Source: Alphaproteobacteria bacterium
Lineage (GTDB): Bacteria; Pseudomonadota; Alphaproteobacteria; Rhodobacterales; Rhodobacteraceae
DNA length: 64,000 nucleotides
Assembly: GCA_030425925.1 (NCBI GenBank)
Contig: JAUHZO010000008.1
Location: 1 to 64,000, forward strand
Direction: 5' to 3'
Shown: piece after piece, positions 34,816 through 43,913 of the stretch
Numbering within the stretch: position 1 is the first letter of the stretch
How the letters are laid out: every line of letters starts with the position of its first letter
Program-made: the position numbers and the translations under genes
Notes under the pieces: generated by a model
Database searches by the model: none
What the model saw: only the letters and a program-made list of their open reading frames with translations
Told to the model about the DNA's origin: nothing

Positions 34816-36317
34816 GTCGTGCTCCTTCGAAAGATCGGCAGGCGGCGCAGGCTGGGCAGCAGCAGCGTCAGCACGATCAGGGCGATCAGGATCAGGGATT
34901 GCGGCCGTGCAGCCATGAAGCCCAGCATGTCATTGTCGGAGATCATCCGGGTCTGGTGGAACGACCGTTCGGCGGTTTCGCCCAGAACCAGCGCGATGAC
35001 CAGCGTCAGGCGCGGATAGTCGAAGCGCATCATCAGGTACCCGATGATCCCCATCACCATGGCCAGCACAACGTCGCCGGGCTTGCCGTCCAGCACGTAG
35101 ACCCCGGTCAGCGACACGGCCACGACCACGGGCACCAGGAAATGCACGTTGACGAAGGTGATCAGCACCAGCCAGCGGGCAAACAGCAGCCCGATCAGCG
35201 AGGCCCCCACCGCCGACAACGTCAGCGCCACGATCAGGCCATAGACCTCCTGCTGGTTCTGCAGCAGGATCGTCGGGCCCGGGTCGATGCCGTGCAGCAC
35301 CAGGATGCCCAGGAACAGCGCCGTTTCGGCGCTGCCGGGGATGCCAAAGGCCACCGTGGGCACGAGCGAGCCGCCATCCTTGGCGTTGTTGGCCGATTCC
35401 GGGGCGATCACGCCCACGATGTTGCCCTTGCCAAAGCTTTCGGGATCGCGCGAGGCCTGCACGGTCGAGGTATAGGCGATGAACGACGCCACGGTGCCGC
35501 CCAGTCCCGGGATCGCACCGATGATGGTGCCGATGGCCGAACCGCGCAGCAGCACCGTCCAGTGCCGGAAGACGGCGATGACGCCGCTGCCGATTCCGGA
35601 GATGCGCCCGGACACCGCGCTGCCGGTGCCCGCCACCGACCCGCCCTTGAGGCCCAGCTCGATCATCTGGCTCAGCGCGAACATGCCGGTCAGCGTGGGC
35701 ACCAGCGGAATGCCGTCCCACAGGTAATCGGTGTCCAGCGTAAAGCGCAGCTCGCCCGAAACGGTGTCGGATCCGACAAAGGCCAGCATCAGGCCCAGCC
35801 CGCCCGCGATCAGCCCGCGCAGCAGCTTCCCGCGTGACGCAACGGCAATGGCGACAAGGCCCAGGATGGTCAGCAGCAGGAATTCCGCCGGCCCGAAGGC
35901 CAGCACCAGTTCGCGCGCCACCGGGATCACCAGCAGCAGCGTGAACAGCCCGATCAGCCCGCCCATGGCTGACGCGGTGGCCGATGCGCCGATCGCCATG
36001 CCGGCCTTGCCCTGTTGCGCCAGCGGATAGCCGTCAAACGTGGTGGCGGCGTTGGGCGCGGTACCGGGCGTGTTCAGCAGGATCGCGGTCAGCGACCCGC
36101 CGAACGAGGTCGCCCCCATCACGCCGCCGGCCAGGTACATGGCGTCCAGCGGCTCCATCGTGAAGGTGACGGGCACCAGCAGCGCCAGCGCGGTTGTCCC
36201 GCCCAGCCCGGGGATGACGCCAAAGCACAACCCCAGCGCCACGCCCAGCAGCACGTAGATGACCGAGCCGCTGCCAAGGACAAGCGCAATCGCGTCGAAC
36301 AGTTGATCAAAGCCCAT
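34812..36317 (-). CDS. tctA: tripartite tricarboxylate transporter, large membrane subunit, set 1
   Basis: A 501-residue integral membrane protein with about 11-12 helices and the TctA signatures GVIPGLGGTTALALLVP, MGATSFGGSLTAILLNTPGT and the repeated IGAIPGLGGTVASFIAY with FGIPGSAETA. It forms the channel for uptake of a di- or tricarboxylate. The SBP gene is 66 nt upstream past a strong hairpin; the small subunit (TctB) is encoded separately at 38126. Confidence 0.93.
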   Translation of the reverse strand: MGFDQLFDAIALVLGSGSVIYVLLGVALGLCFGVIPGLGGTTALALLVPVTFTMEPLDAMYLAGGVMGATSFGGSLTAILLNTPGTAPNAATTFDGYPLAQQGKAGMAIGASATASAMGGLIGLFTLLLVIPVARELVLAFGPAEFLLLTILGLVAIAVASRGKLLRGLIAGGLGLMLAFVGSDTVSGELRFTLDTDYLWDGIPLVPTLTGMFALSQMIELGLKGGSVAGTGSAVSGRISGIGSGVIAVFRHWTVLLRGSAIGTIIGAIPGLGGTVASFIAYTSTVQASRDPESFGKGNIVGVIAPESANNAKDGGSLVPTVAFGIPGSAETALFLGILVLHGIDPGPTILLQNQQEVYGLIVALTLSAVGASLIGLLFARWLVLITFVNVHFLVPVVVAVSLTGVYVLDGKPGDVVLAMVMGIIGYLMMRFDYPRLTLVIALVLGETAERSFHQTRMISDNDMLGFMAARPQSLILIALIVLTLLLPSLRRLPIFRRSTT

Positions 36318-36338
36318 CGAGGCCCTCTTTGCATGATG

Positions 36339-36374
36339 CCCGGGGCGCGGGCGGCCTGGCCGCCGCGCCCCGGG
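36339..36374. promoter_or_regulatory. strong hairpin between tctC and tctA (set 1)
   Basis: An inverted repeat of about 17 bp with one bulged G (CCCGGGGCGCG... paired with CGCGCCCCGGG), no T-run. Placed between binding-protein and permease genes it likely protects the tctC mRNA or reduces tctA expression. Confidence 0.55.
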
Positions 36375-36383
36375 GGCGGACCG

Positions 36384-37334
36384 TTACGAGCCTTCGGCCA
36401 GCACGTCCTTGTATTCGCTGTAGAAATCCATCATCTGCGTCATGATGGCACTGGCTTCGTCAGCGCCCACCGGGTCCAGCGGTCGGTTCGAGCTGGTCGA
36501 CCATTCCTGCACCGCGGCGGAATTGGCGGCGGTCATCAGCGCCTCGCTCAGCTTGGCCTGGATGTCCGCCGGGATGCCCGGAGGCCCGCCGATGATGCGG
36601 CGCAGGGTAAAGTTGGCGAAGTTGTCATAGCCCAGTTCGGACGAGGTCGGGACGTTCTCCAGCGAGCGTTCGGTTTCGAACGTCATCAGGATGTCCAGAT
36701 CGTCCTGGTATTTCAGCAACGAGGCAATCGGCTTGATGGTGGCGTCCACTTCGCCGCGCATCAGCGCGATGATGGTGTCGGTCGAACCCTTGTAGCCGGT
36801 GACGTTCAGGATCGGGCAGTCGATCGTCGCCATGGCGATACGCGCCGTCACCGACGAGGTCGAGGCCGGACCGGTGTCGGAATGCTTGAACGGCTGGCCC
36901 AGGCCGCACAGGTCGTCGAGGCTGTCGAAGCCGCTGCCGGACTTCACGGCCAGCGCGTATTTCGAGGTGGCAAGGTTGCCGATCCAGGTCACATCGGTCA
37001 GGTCATATCCCGACGAACGGCCCAGAAGCTGCGGCACCGTCAGGCCGGGGACATTCCAGATGCCGATGGTGTAGCCGTCGGGATCGGCGCGATAGACGGT
37101 GGCCGCGCCCTTCTGGCCGCCGGCGCCCGGGATGTTCTCGATCACCACCTCGACGCCAAGCGCCTTTTCCATCTCCGGCGCAACGGCGCGGACATAGGAA
37201 TCAAAGCCGCCGCCGGGGCTGTAGGGCACCACGAAGGTGACGGGTTTCTCGGGCCATTCGGCCAGGGCAGCGGTGCCGGACAGGGCCAGCAGACCGACGG
37301 CCGCGGCAAGCCCTTTCAGGATCGCATTGGGCAT
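36384..37334 (-). CDS. tctC: tripartite tricarboxylate transporter, binding protein, set 1
   Basis: A 316-residue periplasmic binding protein with a clear Sec signal peptide (residues 1-25, GLLALSGTAALA then EWPEKP). Mature residues WPEKPVTFVVPYSPGGGFD are the TctC/Bug signature, in which the PYSPGGG loop binds a carboxylate through water. Its family accepts citrate, phthalate, terephthalate and other acids. First gene of the operon with tctA, methyltransferase and Fe-alcohol dehydrogenase. Confidence 0.92.
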   Translation of the reverse strand: MPNAILKGLAAAVGLLALSGTAALAEWPEKPVTFVVPYSPGGGFDSYVRAVAPEMEKALGVEVVIENIPGAGGQKGAATVYRADPDGYTIGIWNVPGLTVPQLLGRSSGYDLTDVTWIGNLATSKYALAVKSGSGFDSLDDLCGLGQPFKHSDTGPASTSSVTARIAMATIDCPILNVTGYKGSTDTIIALMRGEVDATIKPIASLLKYQDDLDILMTFETERSLENVPTSSELGYDNFANFTLRRIIGGPPGIPADIQAKLSEALMTAANSAAVQEWSTSSNRPLDPVGADEASAIMTQMMDFYSEYKDVLAEGS

Positions 37335-37463
37335 GGTTTAGTCCTCCTCTGGGTTGGAATTGTGTCCGCTTGCCATGACAGGACGCGGTTTCTGGTTATG
37401 ATCGGGGCCAGCGGACCAAGAGGACCGCACGGCAAACGCACTTTCGTCAAGGGGGGCCGCAGG

Positions 37464-38171
37464 ATGGCCATCTGGGATCCGTATCTCAGCGAGACCGACC
37501 GCCGCGTGGCGCAGGCTGCGGGCTATGGCGCGCCGGGGCGGCTGCCCGCACGCCCGGCGCTGCTGGTCATCGACGTGACGCTGGATTTCTGCGGGCCGGA
37601 GGGGCTGGACCGGGTGGCGGCGGCCAGGGCCTGCCGCACCGCCTGCGGGCCACGGGCCTGGGCCGCGGTACCCGTGATCGCCGGGCTGATCGGGGCCGCG
37701 CGCAAGGCCGGCCGCCCGGTGATCTACACCCGCCGCAGCCCGGCGCGGCTGGCCGCCCGGCGCGGCAAGACCGATCGCTCCGGCGAAGACACGGCCCGGG
37801 GCAACGAGATAGTCGCGCCCCTGGCCCCGGCCCCGGATGAGGTCGTGCTGGGCAAGGACCGCCCCAGCGCGTTCTGGCAGACCGGTCTGGCCGCGCATCT
37901 GGACGGGCTGGAGGCTGACGGGGTGCTGCTGACCGGCGGCACCACCTCGGGCTGCGTCCGGGCGACGGCGGTGGATGCCTTCAACCTGGGTCTGCCCTGC
38001 GCCATCGTGCCCGAGGCGGTGTTCGACCGGTTCGAGGCCAGCCACGCCCTGTCGCTGTTCGACCTGTCGGCCAAGTATGCCGACCTGATCGACGCGCCTG
38101 CGGCCGCGGCCCTGCTGCAGGGCGGCTACCATGCGCCGAAGCCCTTGGGGTCGAACAGCACGCCGCGGTAG
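37464..38171 (+). CDS. isochorismatase-family (cysteine) hydrolase
   Basis: A 235-residue hydrolase with the Asp-Lys-Cys triad: VIDVTLDF (Asp), GKDRPSAF (Lys) and GGTTSGCVRA (Cys). Family members hydrolyse amides such as N-carbamoylsarcosine, nicotinamide and maleamate. The start at 37464 has GCAGG upstream. Divergent from tctC, and its last 46 nt overlap the convergent tctB. An amidase for an imported amide or N-formyl compound is conceivable. Confidence 0.85.
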   Translation: MAIWDPYLSETDRRVAQAAGYGAPGRLPARPALLVIDVTLDFCGPEGLDRVAAARACRTACGPRAWAAVPVIAGLIGAARKAGRPVIYTRRSPARLAARRGKTDRSGEDTARGNEIVAPLAPAPDEVVLGKDRPSAFWQTGLAAHLDGLEADGVLLTGGTTSGCVRATAVDAFNLGLPCAIVPEAVFDRFEASHALSLFDLSAKYADLIDAPAAAALLQGGYHAPKPLGSNSTPR

Positions 38172-38632
38172 AGCCGGTAGTCCAGCGCCAGTTCGAAGAC
38201 GCCGATCACGAAGCCCAGCACCGCCAGCGCCGAAATCAGCGCCGCCAGCCAGGGACGCCCGCCCCAGAACCGCATGTAGAGCGCGATGAACAGCGGGACC
38301 GCGGGCAGGATGCCGATGGTCAGCATCGCCAGCACGCAGCCGATCATCGCCGCCACCATCGCCAGTTCGCGCCGGAAGGCCGGGTCGTGGCCCATCTCGG
38401 GGCTTGAGAAATCGGCCCCGAGGCTCAGCCGCAGCGCCGCCCCCAGCCGGTTGTCGCCCCGCGACAGCAGGTCCAGCAGCGCCAGCGTCGCGGTGGCCAG
38501 CCCCACCAGCGTCGGCATCAGCCGCGGCCCGCGGCCGTAATCCTGCGCCCACCAGGCATAGCCCAGCGCCAGCGCCATCAGCAGCAGCGGCGGCCAGATC
38601 GAGCGGACTTTTGCGGGAACCTGCTGGGCCAT
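38126..38632 (-). CDS. tctB: tripartite tricarboxylate transporter, small membrane subunit, set 1
   Basis: A 168-residue membrane protein with four hydrophobic helices, ending in FELALDYRLYRGVLFDPKGFG, the usual TctB C-terminus. It is 3 nt downstream of the EutA-like gene and third in the double cupin/EutA operon, not beside its tctC and tctA partners, with the isochorismatase gene intervening. It may still complete that transporter. Confidence 0.85.
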   Translation of the reverse strand: MAQQVPAKVRSIWPPLLLMALALGYAWWAQDYGRGPRLMPTLVGLATATLALLDLLSRGDNRLGAALRLSLGADFSSPEMGHDPAFRRELAMVAAMIGCVLAMLTIGILPAVPLFIALYMRFWGGRPWLAALISALAVLGFVIGVFELALDYRLYRGVLFDPKGFGAW

Positions 38633-38635
38633 GCT

Positions 38636-40114
38636 TCACTCCGTGGGAAACAGCAGCGACTTGATCACCACCGGTGCCGCACCGGTGGCCCTGATCACCG
38701 CGCCGATATCGATGAAATCGAACTCTGACAGCGCGATGCCGTCGATGGAGACCACCGCGCCGGGGACAGACTCGGCACTGCGCGCCTGCATGCCCAGCAG
38801 ACCGCCGACATCGCCATCGGTGACCAGCACCAGCGGGTGCCCGGCATCCAGTTGCGCGCGCAGTCCCGCCACCAGCCCCTTGGCCAGCGCCGAAAGCCGC
38901 GCATAGCTGGCCGACCCCTGCCACGGGATCGCCACCGCCACCGGCGCATCGCCCAGGTCCATCCGCGCCCGCGCCGCGGCGACGGCCCGGGCGACGTCGC
39001 CTGCGTCGATCTCGTCGCCCAGCACCAGATGCGGCGCGATGACGGCCAGGTTGCGCAGCGGCAGCACGTCCTGCGGGTCAAGAAAGATGGTCGAGCCCGA
39101 CACCTGCACGGTGTATTGCGAGGCCCCGACCACGGTGGCGCGGATGCCCTGGCGCGCCGGCAGACGCGCCCAGCCCCGGGCGGCAATCCGTGCGGACAGC
39201 GCCCGTGCCAGCTCCGGGCCCAGATCGTCGCCGGTGGCGTCCGCATGGTCGAGATATTCCGACACCCCGCCCGACACCACGATGCGCGGGGCCTCGGGGG
39301 CCCAGGGCAGCGGGTCGAGACGCATGAGCCCCTCGGCCACGCCGCCCGACAGGACCTGCATCACCTGCTCTGCCATGGCATCGGCCAGCTTTGCACGGGC
39401 CGTCTGCGGCAGCGGATCACCCGGATTGGCCTGCAGCCCGGCGCGCGCCAGATGGTGCCGGCCGAACGGCTCCAGCCGGGAAATCCGCCCCTCTGCATCG
39501 AAGGCCAGCAGCCGGGCCCCGACATCCAGTGCCGTGCGGGCGACGATCTCTCCCGCCTGACACAACGCCACCTTGGTGGTGCCGCCGCCCATGTCGACAT
39601 TGATCACCGGCCCGCCGGTGTCCGACAGCGCCCGCGCGCCCGATCCATGCGCCGCCATCAGCGTCTCCAGCGAGTCGCCCGCGCTGAGCGCCACGAAGCG
39701 GCCCGCCTCTTCTGCCAGAACCTCGCCGATGGCGCGGGCATTGCGCCGCCGCGCCGCCACCCCGGTCAGGATCAGCGCTCCGGTGTCGATCTCGCCCCGC
39801 GCGATCCCCGCTTCGGCATAAGCCCTGTCGATGAACGCTCCCAAGGCCTGCGCGTCGATCTCGTCGCCGGCCAGGTAGGGCGTCAGCAGGATGTCCGAGG
39901 CCGACAGCACCTCGCGTGCCGCCACGATATAGCGGGTGTCCATCCGTTCCAGCGTGATCCGCGAGAACAGCAGATGCGAAGTGGACGAGCCGATATCCAC
40001 GCCCACCGAGGTGAGCTGGATCTCGTCCTCCTCGATCAGCGACCGGTCCGCGCCCGAAAAGAAGACGCGTCCGCCCGGATCGGTCTCGTCCTCAAGGCGC
40101 GCGGCTGCCGTCAT
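38636..40114 (-). CDS. EutA-like ASKHA ATPase, copy 2
   Basis: A 492-residue EutA homologue close to the family's usual length. Nucleotide-binding segments are GVDIGSSTSHLLFS (near residue 40), INVDMGGGTTKVALC and VVSGGVSEYL. It lacks the His-rich ends of copy 1. Its start overlaps the double cupin stop by 4 nt, so the two are co-translated. No ammonia-lyase genes are nearby. A chaperone/reactivase for the adjacent cupin is the simplest reading; alternative targets encoded elsewhere cannot be excluded. Confidence 0.83.
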   Translation of the reverse strand: MTAAARLEDETDPGGRVFFSGADRSLIEEDEIQLTSVGVDIGSSTSHLLFSRITLERMDTRYIVAAREVLSASDILLTPYLAGDEIDAQALGAFIDRAYAEAGIARGEIDTGALILTGVAARRRNARAIGEVLAEEAGRFVALSAGDSLETLMAAHGSGARALSDTGGPVINVDMGGGTTKVALCQAGEIVARTALDVGARLLAFDAEGRISRLEPFGRHHLARAGLQANPGDPLPQTARAKLADAMAEQVMQVLSGGVAEGLMRLDPLPWAPEAPRIVVSGGVSEYLDHADATGDDLGPELARALSARIAARGWARLPARQGIRATVVGASQYTVQVSGSTIFLDPQDVLPLRNLAVIAPHLVLGDEIDAGDVARAVAAARARMDLGDAPVAVAIPWQGSASYARLSALAKGLVAGLRAQLDAGHPLVLVTDGDVGGLLGMQARSAESVPGAVVSIDGIALSEFDFIDIGAVIRATGAAPVVIKSLLFPTE

Positions 40115-41319
40115 GTGTCCTCGGGCTTGTCATACAGCGCGGGGTCCATGCGGCTCTGGCCGCCGCCGGTGGCGATATGCGCCTCGAACTCGGCCCGGAT
40201 ATGCGGGTCTTCCATCCAGTAGGGGATCGAGGTGCCGCCTTCGGTGATGTCCATGGCGGTATAGTCGATCTGCTTTTCCCCCGGCGGCAGGCCGGTGACC
40301 ATGCTGGGATGGTGGGGGCCGAACCAGGCGGTCAGGCGGAACGGCTCGGACGAGGTGTTGAAGTGCTGGTGATACCAGCGCGCCCCGCCCGGCGCGGCGC
40401 TGACCATGCCCACGGGTTCGTAATCCACCCGCTTGACCTGATCGCCATGCCCGTCCTTCCAGGGATTCACCCCGCAATGCTCGGGCCAGGTATAGGTATA
40501 GCCCTTGCCCTTGACGCAGATCAGGATCGCCGCCGAGGTATGGGCATGCGCCTTGGTATAGCGCCCGGTCTCGTGCTGGCCGATCCACAGGTAGAACTTG
40601 TTGCCGGTCATGAACGGTTCTACCCGGCGGTAGCCGGGCGACCGGCGGTTATCCAGCGGCAGTTCGCAATTCATCACGTCCGGCACCAGATTGGTGCGCC
40701 GCATGGCCAGACCCCGGATCGGATCGGGCTCGAGATCGTCTTTGGGCTGGTAGAAATCCTTCGCGCCGGAAAAGCGCGAGGTGAAGCGGTAGGGGTTGTC
40801 GAAGATCGCGCCACGGTCGCCGATGAGGTTCATCAGGTTGGGCGCGGTTGTTCCCGCCAGAAGCAGCGCGGGGCTGTTGGTGGCGTTGACGATGCGGTGA
40901 TAGGCGTTCACCGGGATCGAGAACATGGACCCTGTCTGCCATTCGAACGTGTGCTTGGGACCGCCCTCTTCCAGCCAGACCTCGGTGGACCCGCGCCCCT
41001 CCACCACCAGAAAGATTTCCTCGTAAAGGTGCTTTTCGACGTTCAGCGCGCCCGCCGCGGGCACTTCGACCACGTAGCAGCCCCATTTGCCCTCGGTGCC
41101 GTGCAGTTGGATGTAATGCCCGCGCCCGCCCATGCGGGGCCAGTTCACCAGCGGCAGGTCCTGCACCCGCGAGATGCCGATGCCGCGATAGACGGGGATG
41201 CCGTCCTCTTCCATGAACCGGTCGTAATCGGTTTGCGGCTGGCCGAACCGGCCATAGCCGGCGCGTTCTCCACGCGTGGGTTCGTGCCAGTGCACGGCAC
41301 CGTCCATGTCGTGCGGCAT
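40111..41319 (-). CDS. double-domain cupin (gentisate dioxygenase-like), copy 2
   Basis: A 402-residue bicupin related to 16925-18040. Domain 1 has Glu-x-His...Glu (VEKHLYEEIFLVVEG) and VNAYHRIVN; domain 2 has HAHTSAA and YHQHFN, a 3-His site. The N-terminal about 60 residues have no equivalent in copy 1. GGGAGGAG lies 8 nt before the ATG. It is first in the operon with EutA-like copy 2 and tctB, and divergent from the ThDP enzyme with site G between. Confidence 0.85.
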   Translation of the reverse strand: MPHDMDGAVHWHEPTRGERAGYGRFGQPQTDYDRFMEEDGIPVYRGIGISRVQDLPLVNWPRMGGRGHYIQLHGTEGKWGCYVVEVPAAGALNVEKHLYEEIFLVVEGRGSTEVWLEEGGPKHTFEWQTGSMFSIPVNAYHRIVNATNSPALLLAGTTAPNLMNLIGDRGAIFDNPYRFTSRFSGAKDFYQPKDDLEPDPIRGLAMRRTNLVPDVMNCELPLDNRRSPGYRRVEPFMTGNKFYLWIGQHETGRYTKAHAHTSAAILICVKGKGYTYTWPEHCGVNPWKDGHGDQVKRVDYEPVGMVSAAPGGARWYHQHFNTSSEPFRLTAWFGPHHPSMVTGLPPGEKQIDYTAMDITEGGTSIPYWMEDPHIRAEFEAHIATGGGQSRMDPALYDKPEDT

Positions 41320-41387
41320 CGCGATGTCTCCTCCCCTTTGGTCTTGTCGGATACTGTGCCGCCTCTCGGCGCGCGGGTCAAGAAAAT

Positions 41388-41410
41388 GGAATGCAGTTCC
41401 GGATAAAGGA
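41388..41410. promoter_or_regulatory. operator-like site G (10-bp phased half-sites)
   Basis: GGA 41388, TCC 41398 and GGA 41408 are exact, with a TCA at 41378 in phase. It lies between the double cupin/EutA operon and the divergent ThDP enzyme. Confidence 0.65.
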
Positions 41411-41525
41411 ACGCGCTCGCGAAACCGGCTGCACGGCCCGCGCGCGGCTTTGACAGCCCGCGCCGCGCGCTCCTATCGTGTGCCGCACGGCACGGCAGGG
41501 CACCACAGGGCGGAGGCACGGCACG

Positions 41526-43325
41526 ATGAGCGGAACGCAGGACGATCACGGGACAGACACGCCCTGGCAGGCCGAACCCATCGCGGGCGCGCCGGACGAC
41601 GTCATCGGATGGGGCTCGGACATTCCGGCGGCGATGCTGCGGCGGCTTGACGTGCCTTACGTGGCGCTGACCCCCGGGGCCAGCTATCGCGGGCTGCATG
41701 ACAGCCTGGTCAACCACCTGGGCAACACGCGCCCCGAGATCGTGCTGTGCACGCACGAGGAACACGCCGTCGCGGTCGCCCACGGTTATGCCAAGGCGAC
41801 CGGGCGCGGCCTTGCCGTGGCGCTGCATTCCAATGTCGGGCTGATGCACGGCGCCATGGCGATCTTCAACGCGTTCTGCGACCGGGTGCCGATGCTGATC
41901 CTGGGCGCCACCGGCCCGGTGGACGCCACCCGGCGACGCCCCTGGATCGACTGGCTGCACAGTGCGCAGGATCAGGGCGCGCTGGTGCGGCCGTTCCTGA
42001 AATGGGACGACCAGCCCGGATCGGCCGAGGCGGTGCCCGAGGCGATGCTGCGCGGCTGGACGGCGGCGCACACGCTGCCATGCGGGCCGGTCTACATCAA
42101 CCTCGACGCCGGCCATCAGGAAGCCCCCGTCCCCACCCCGCCAACCCTGCCCGACCCGGCGCGCTGTGCCCCGCCCGCCCCGGCCGCGCCCGATCCCGAG
42201 ACGCTGCGCCGCGCCGCGGACCTGCTGCTGCAGGCCAGGGCACCGGTGCTGCTGTTTGGCCGCGGCGCGCGCGACGGGGCCGCCATGGCGCGGCGCACGG
42301 CGCTGGCCGAACGGCTGGGGGCTGCGATGCTGTCGGACCTCAAGGCCGGGGCGATGGTCCCAACCACCCATCCCAACCATGCGGGTGTGCCGTTCAACCG
42401 CGTCTCGTCCGACGCCCGCGCGGTGCTGGAGCGCGCCGACGTGATCCTGGGCCTGGGCTGGATCGATCTGGGCGGGCTCCTGCAGCAGGTCTTTGGCAAG
42501 ACCGCGCCCCAGGCGACGATCCTGCAGGCCGGGCTGGACCACCAGTTGCACCGCGGCTGGGGGCAGGAGCATTTCTCGCTGCCGCCGGTAGACTTGGCCC
42601 TGAACTGCGATTCCGACGCGGCGGTCCGCGCGCTGCTGGACGTGCTGCCGGCGCAGACGCGCCCCGCCCCGGCCCTGCCGCACCGTGCAGCACCGGACGA
42701 GACGGCCCCCTGCCTGACCCTGCGCGACATGGCGCGGGCGCTGCGGCAGGCGGTGGGTGACCAGCCGGTGACCTTTCCGGCCCTGGCGCGCGGCTGGCCG
42801 GTCGATCTCTGGCCGCACGAACATCCGCTGGACTACCTGGGCAAGGATGGCGGCGGCGGCATTGGCAGCGGCCCCGGCCTCACGGTGGGCGCGGCGCTGG
42901 CGCTGAAGGGCAGCGGGCGGCTGGTGGTGGGCAGCCTTGGCGACGGCGACACGCTGATGGGCATCGGCGCGCTCTGGACGGCGGCGAAATACCGGCTTCC
43001 GGCGCTGTTCCTGATCAACAACAACCGCAGCTACATGAACGACGAACTGCATCAGGAGCGGGTGGCCAACGCCCGCGGGCGCAACCCCGCCAATGCCTGG
43101 ATCGGCCAGCGGCTGGACGATCCCGCGCCGGATTTTGCCATGCTCGCCCGCGGTCAGGGGGTGGCGGCCAGCGGTCCGGTGTCGGACCGCGCCTCGCTTG
43201 AGGCCGCCCTGGCCGAGGCGGTGGCCTGCCTGCGCGCGGGCCGCCCCTATCTGGTGGACGTGTTCACCGACGGGCGCCTGGGCCGCGAGGACGCGGCACC
43301 GCGCGACACCGCCGCCAAGGCCTGA
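41526..43325 (+). CDS. thiamine-diphosphate-dependent decarboxylase / acetolactate synthase-like
   Basis: A 599-residue ThDP enzyme in the usual order: N-terminal PYR domain with the cofactor-activating Glu (CTHEEHAVAVAHGYAK, about residue 78), a central domain (APVLLFGRGARDG) and a C-terminal PP domain with the GDGDTLMG...LFLINNN motif. Likely decarboxylates or carboligates a 2-oxo acid such as pyruvate or a ring-fission product. Divergent from the double cupin operon; it ends 2 nt before the convergent tctB. Confidence 0.87.
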   Translation: MSGTQDDHGTDTPWQAEPIAGAPDDVIGWGSDIPAAMLRRLDVPYVALTPGASYRGLHDSLVNHLGNTRPEIVLCTHEEHAVAVAHGYAKATGRGLAVALHSNVGLMHGAMAIFNAFCDRVPMLILGATGPVDATRRRPWIDWLHSAQDQGALVRPFLKWDDQPGSAEAVPEAMLRGWTAAHTLPCGPVYINLDAGHQEAPVPTPPTLPDPARCAPPAPAAPDPETLRRAADLLLQARAPVLLFGRGARDGAAMARRTALAERLGAAMLSDLKAGAMVPTTHPNHAGVPFNRVSSDARAVLERADVILGLGWIDLGGLLQQVFGKTAPQATILQAGLDHQLHRGWGQEHFSLPPVDLALNCDSDAAVRALLDVLPAQTRPAPALPHRAAPDETAPCLTLRDMARALRQAVGDQPVTFPALARGWPVDLWPHEHPLDYLGKDGGGGIGSGPGLTVGAALALKGSGRLVVGSLGDGDTLMGIGALWTAAKYRLPALFLINNNRSYMNDELHQERVANARGRNPANAWIGQRLDDPAPDFAMLARGQGVAASGPVSDRASLEAALAEAVACLRAGRPYLVDVFTDGRLGREDAAPRDTAAKA

Positions 43326-43327
43326 GG

Positions 43328-43912
43328 TCAGAAGTCGCGATAGCCCGCCAGCCAGCGGAACAGCAGCCCGCGATACAGTTCCAGATCGAAGGCCAGTTCG
43401 AACACCAGGTAGATGAACACCACCGTGCCCGCGCTGACCACCAGCGACATCACCAGCGGCACCCCGCCGGCGCGCCACATCAGCATGAAGGTGAACACCG
43501 CCAGCCCGACGAAATGCCCCAGTGCCACGATGATCACCAGCAGCAGCACCAGCCACAGGCAGATCGCCAGCACCTTGTTCAGCCCCGCCATTCCGCCGCG
43601 CAAGGCGGTCTGCAGGCGTTGGCCGACCTCCGCCTCGTCGCGGTGGCGGTACAGCCGGACGCCGTGCACCACAATCAGCACGATCAGCGGCGCGATGATC
43701 ACGAACGGCGTGCGGGACGACACCAGCTGATAGGTCAGGGCCTCGAAGAAGGCCGCCACCACGACCAGCCCCACCAGGGCCAGAAAGACGATCTCCAGCG
43801 TCAGCATGTCGGCGTGATCGGATTTCTTGCGGTCCAGGTCGCCGCCCTTGCCCTGATCCGGGGCCCTGTCGGCGGGATCGGGCCGCTCTGGCCCTTGTGC
43901 CGTATCGGTCAT
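43328..43912 (-). CDS. tctB: tripartite tricarboxylate transporter, small membrane subunit, set 2
   Basis: A 194-residue TctB with four hydrophobic helices after a charged N-terminal extension of about 35 residues (rich in Asp, Arg, Lys). It ends FELAFDLELYRGLLFRWLAGYRDF-like (core ELYRGLLFRWL), typical for the family. Last in the OCD, tctC, tctA, tctB operon, 1 nt after tctA. Confidence 0.88.
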   Translation of the reverse strand: MTDTAQGPERPDPADRAPDQGKGGDLDRKKSDHADMLTLEIVFLALVGLVVVAAFFEALTYQLVSSRTPFVIIAPLIVLIVVHGVRLYRHRDEAEVGQRLQTALRGGMAGLNKVLAICLWLVLLLVIIVALGHFVGLAVFTFMLMWRAGGVPLVMSLVVSAGTVVFIYLVFELAFDLELYRGLLFRWLAGYRDF

Positions 43913-43913
43913 G

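Noticed and set aside
37365-37393. A twelfth operator-like site between tctC and the isochorismatase gene
   Set aside because: Only GGA 37381 and TCT 37391 are in phase; the flanking half-sites do not match, so it is not counted.
38636-40114. Ethanolamine utilisation locus
   Set aside because: Only EutA-like proteins are present; there is no eutB, eutC, aldehyde dehydrogenase eutE or microcompartment shell gene.
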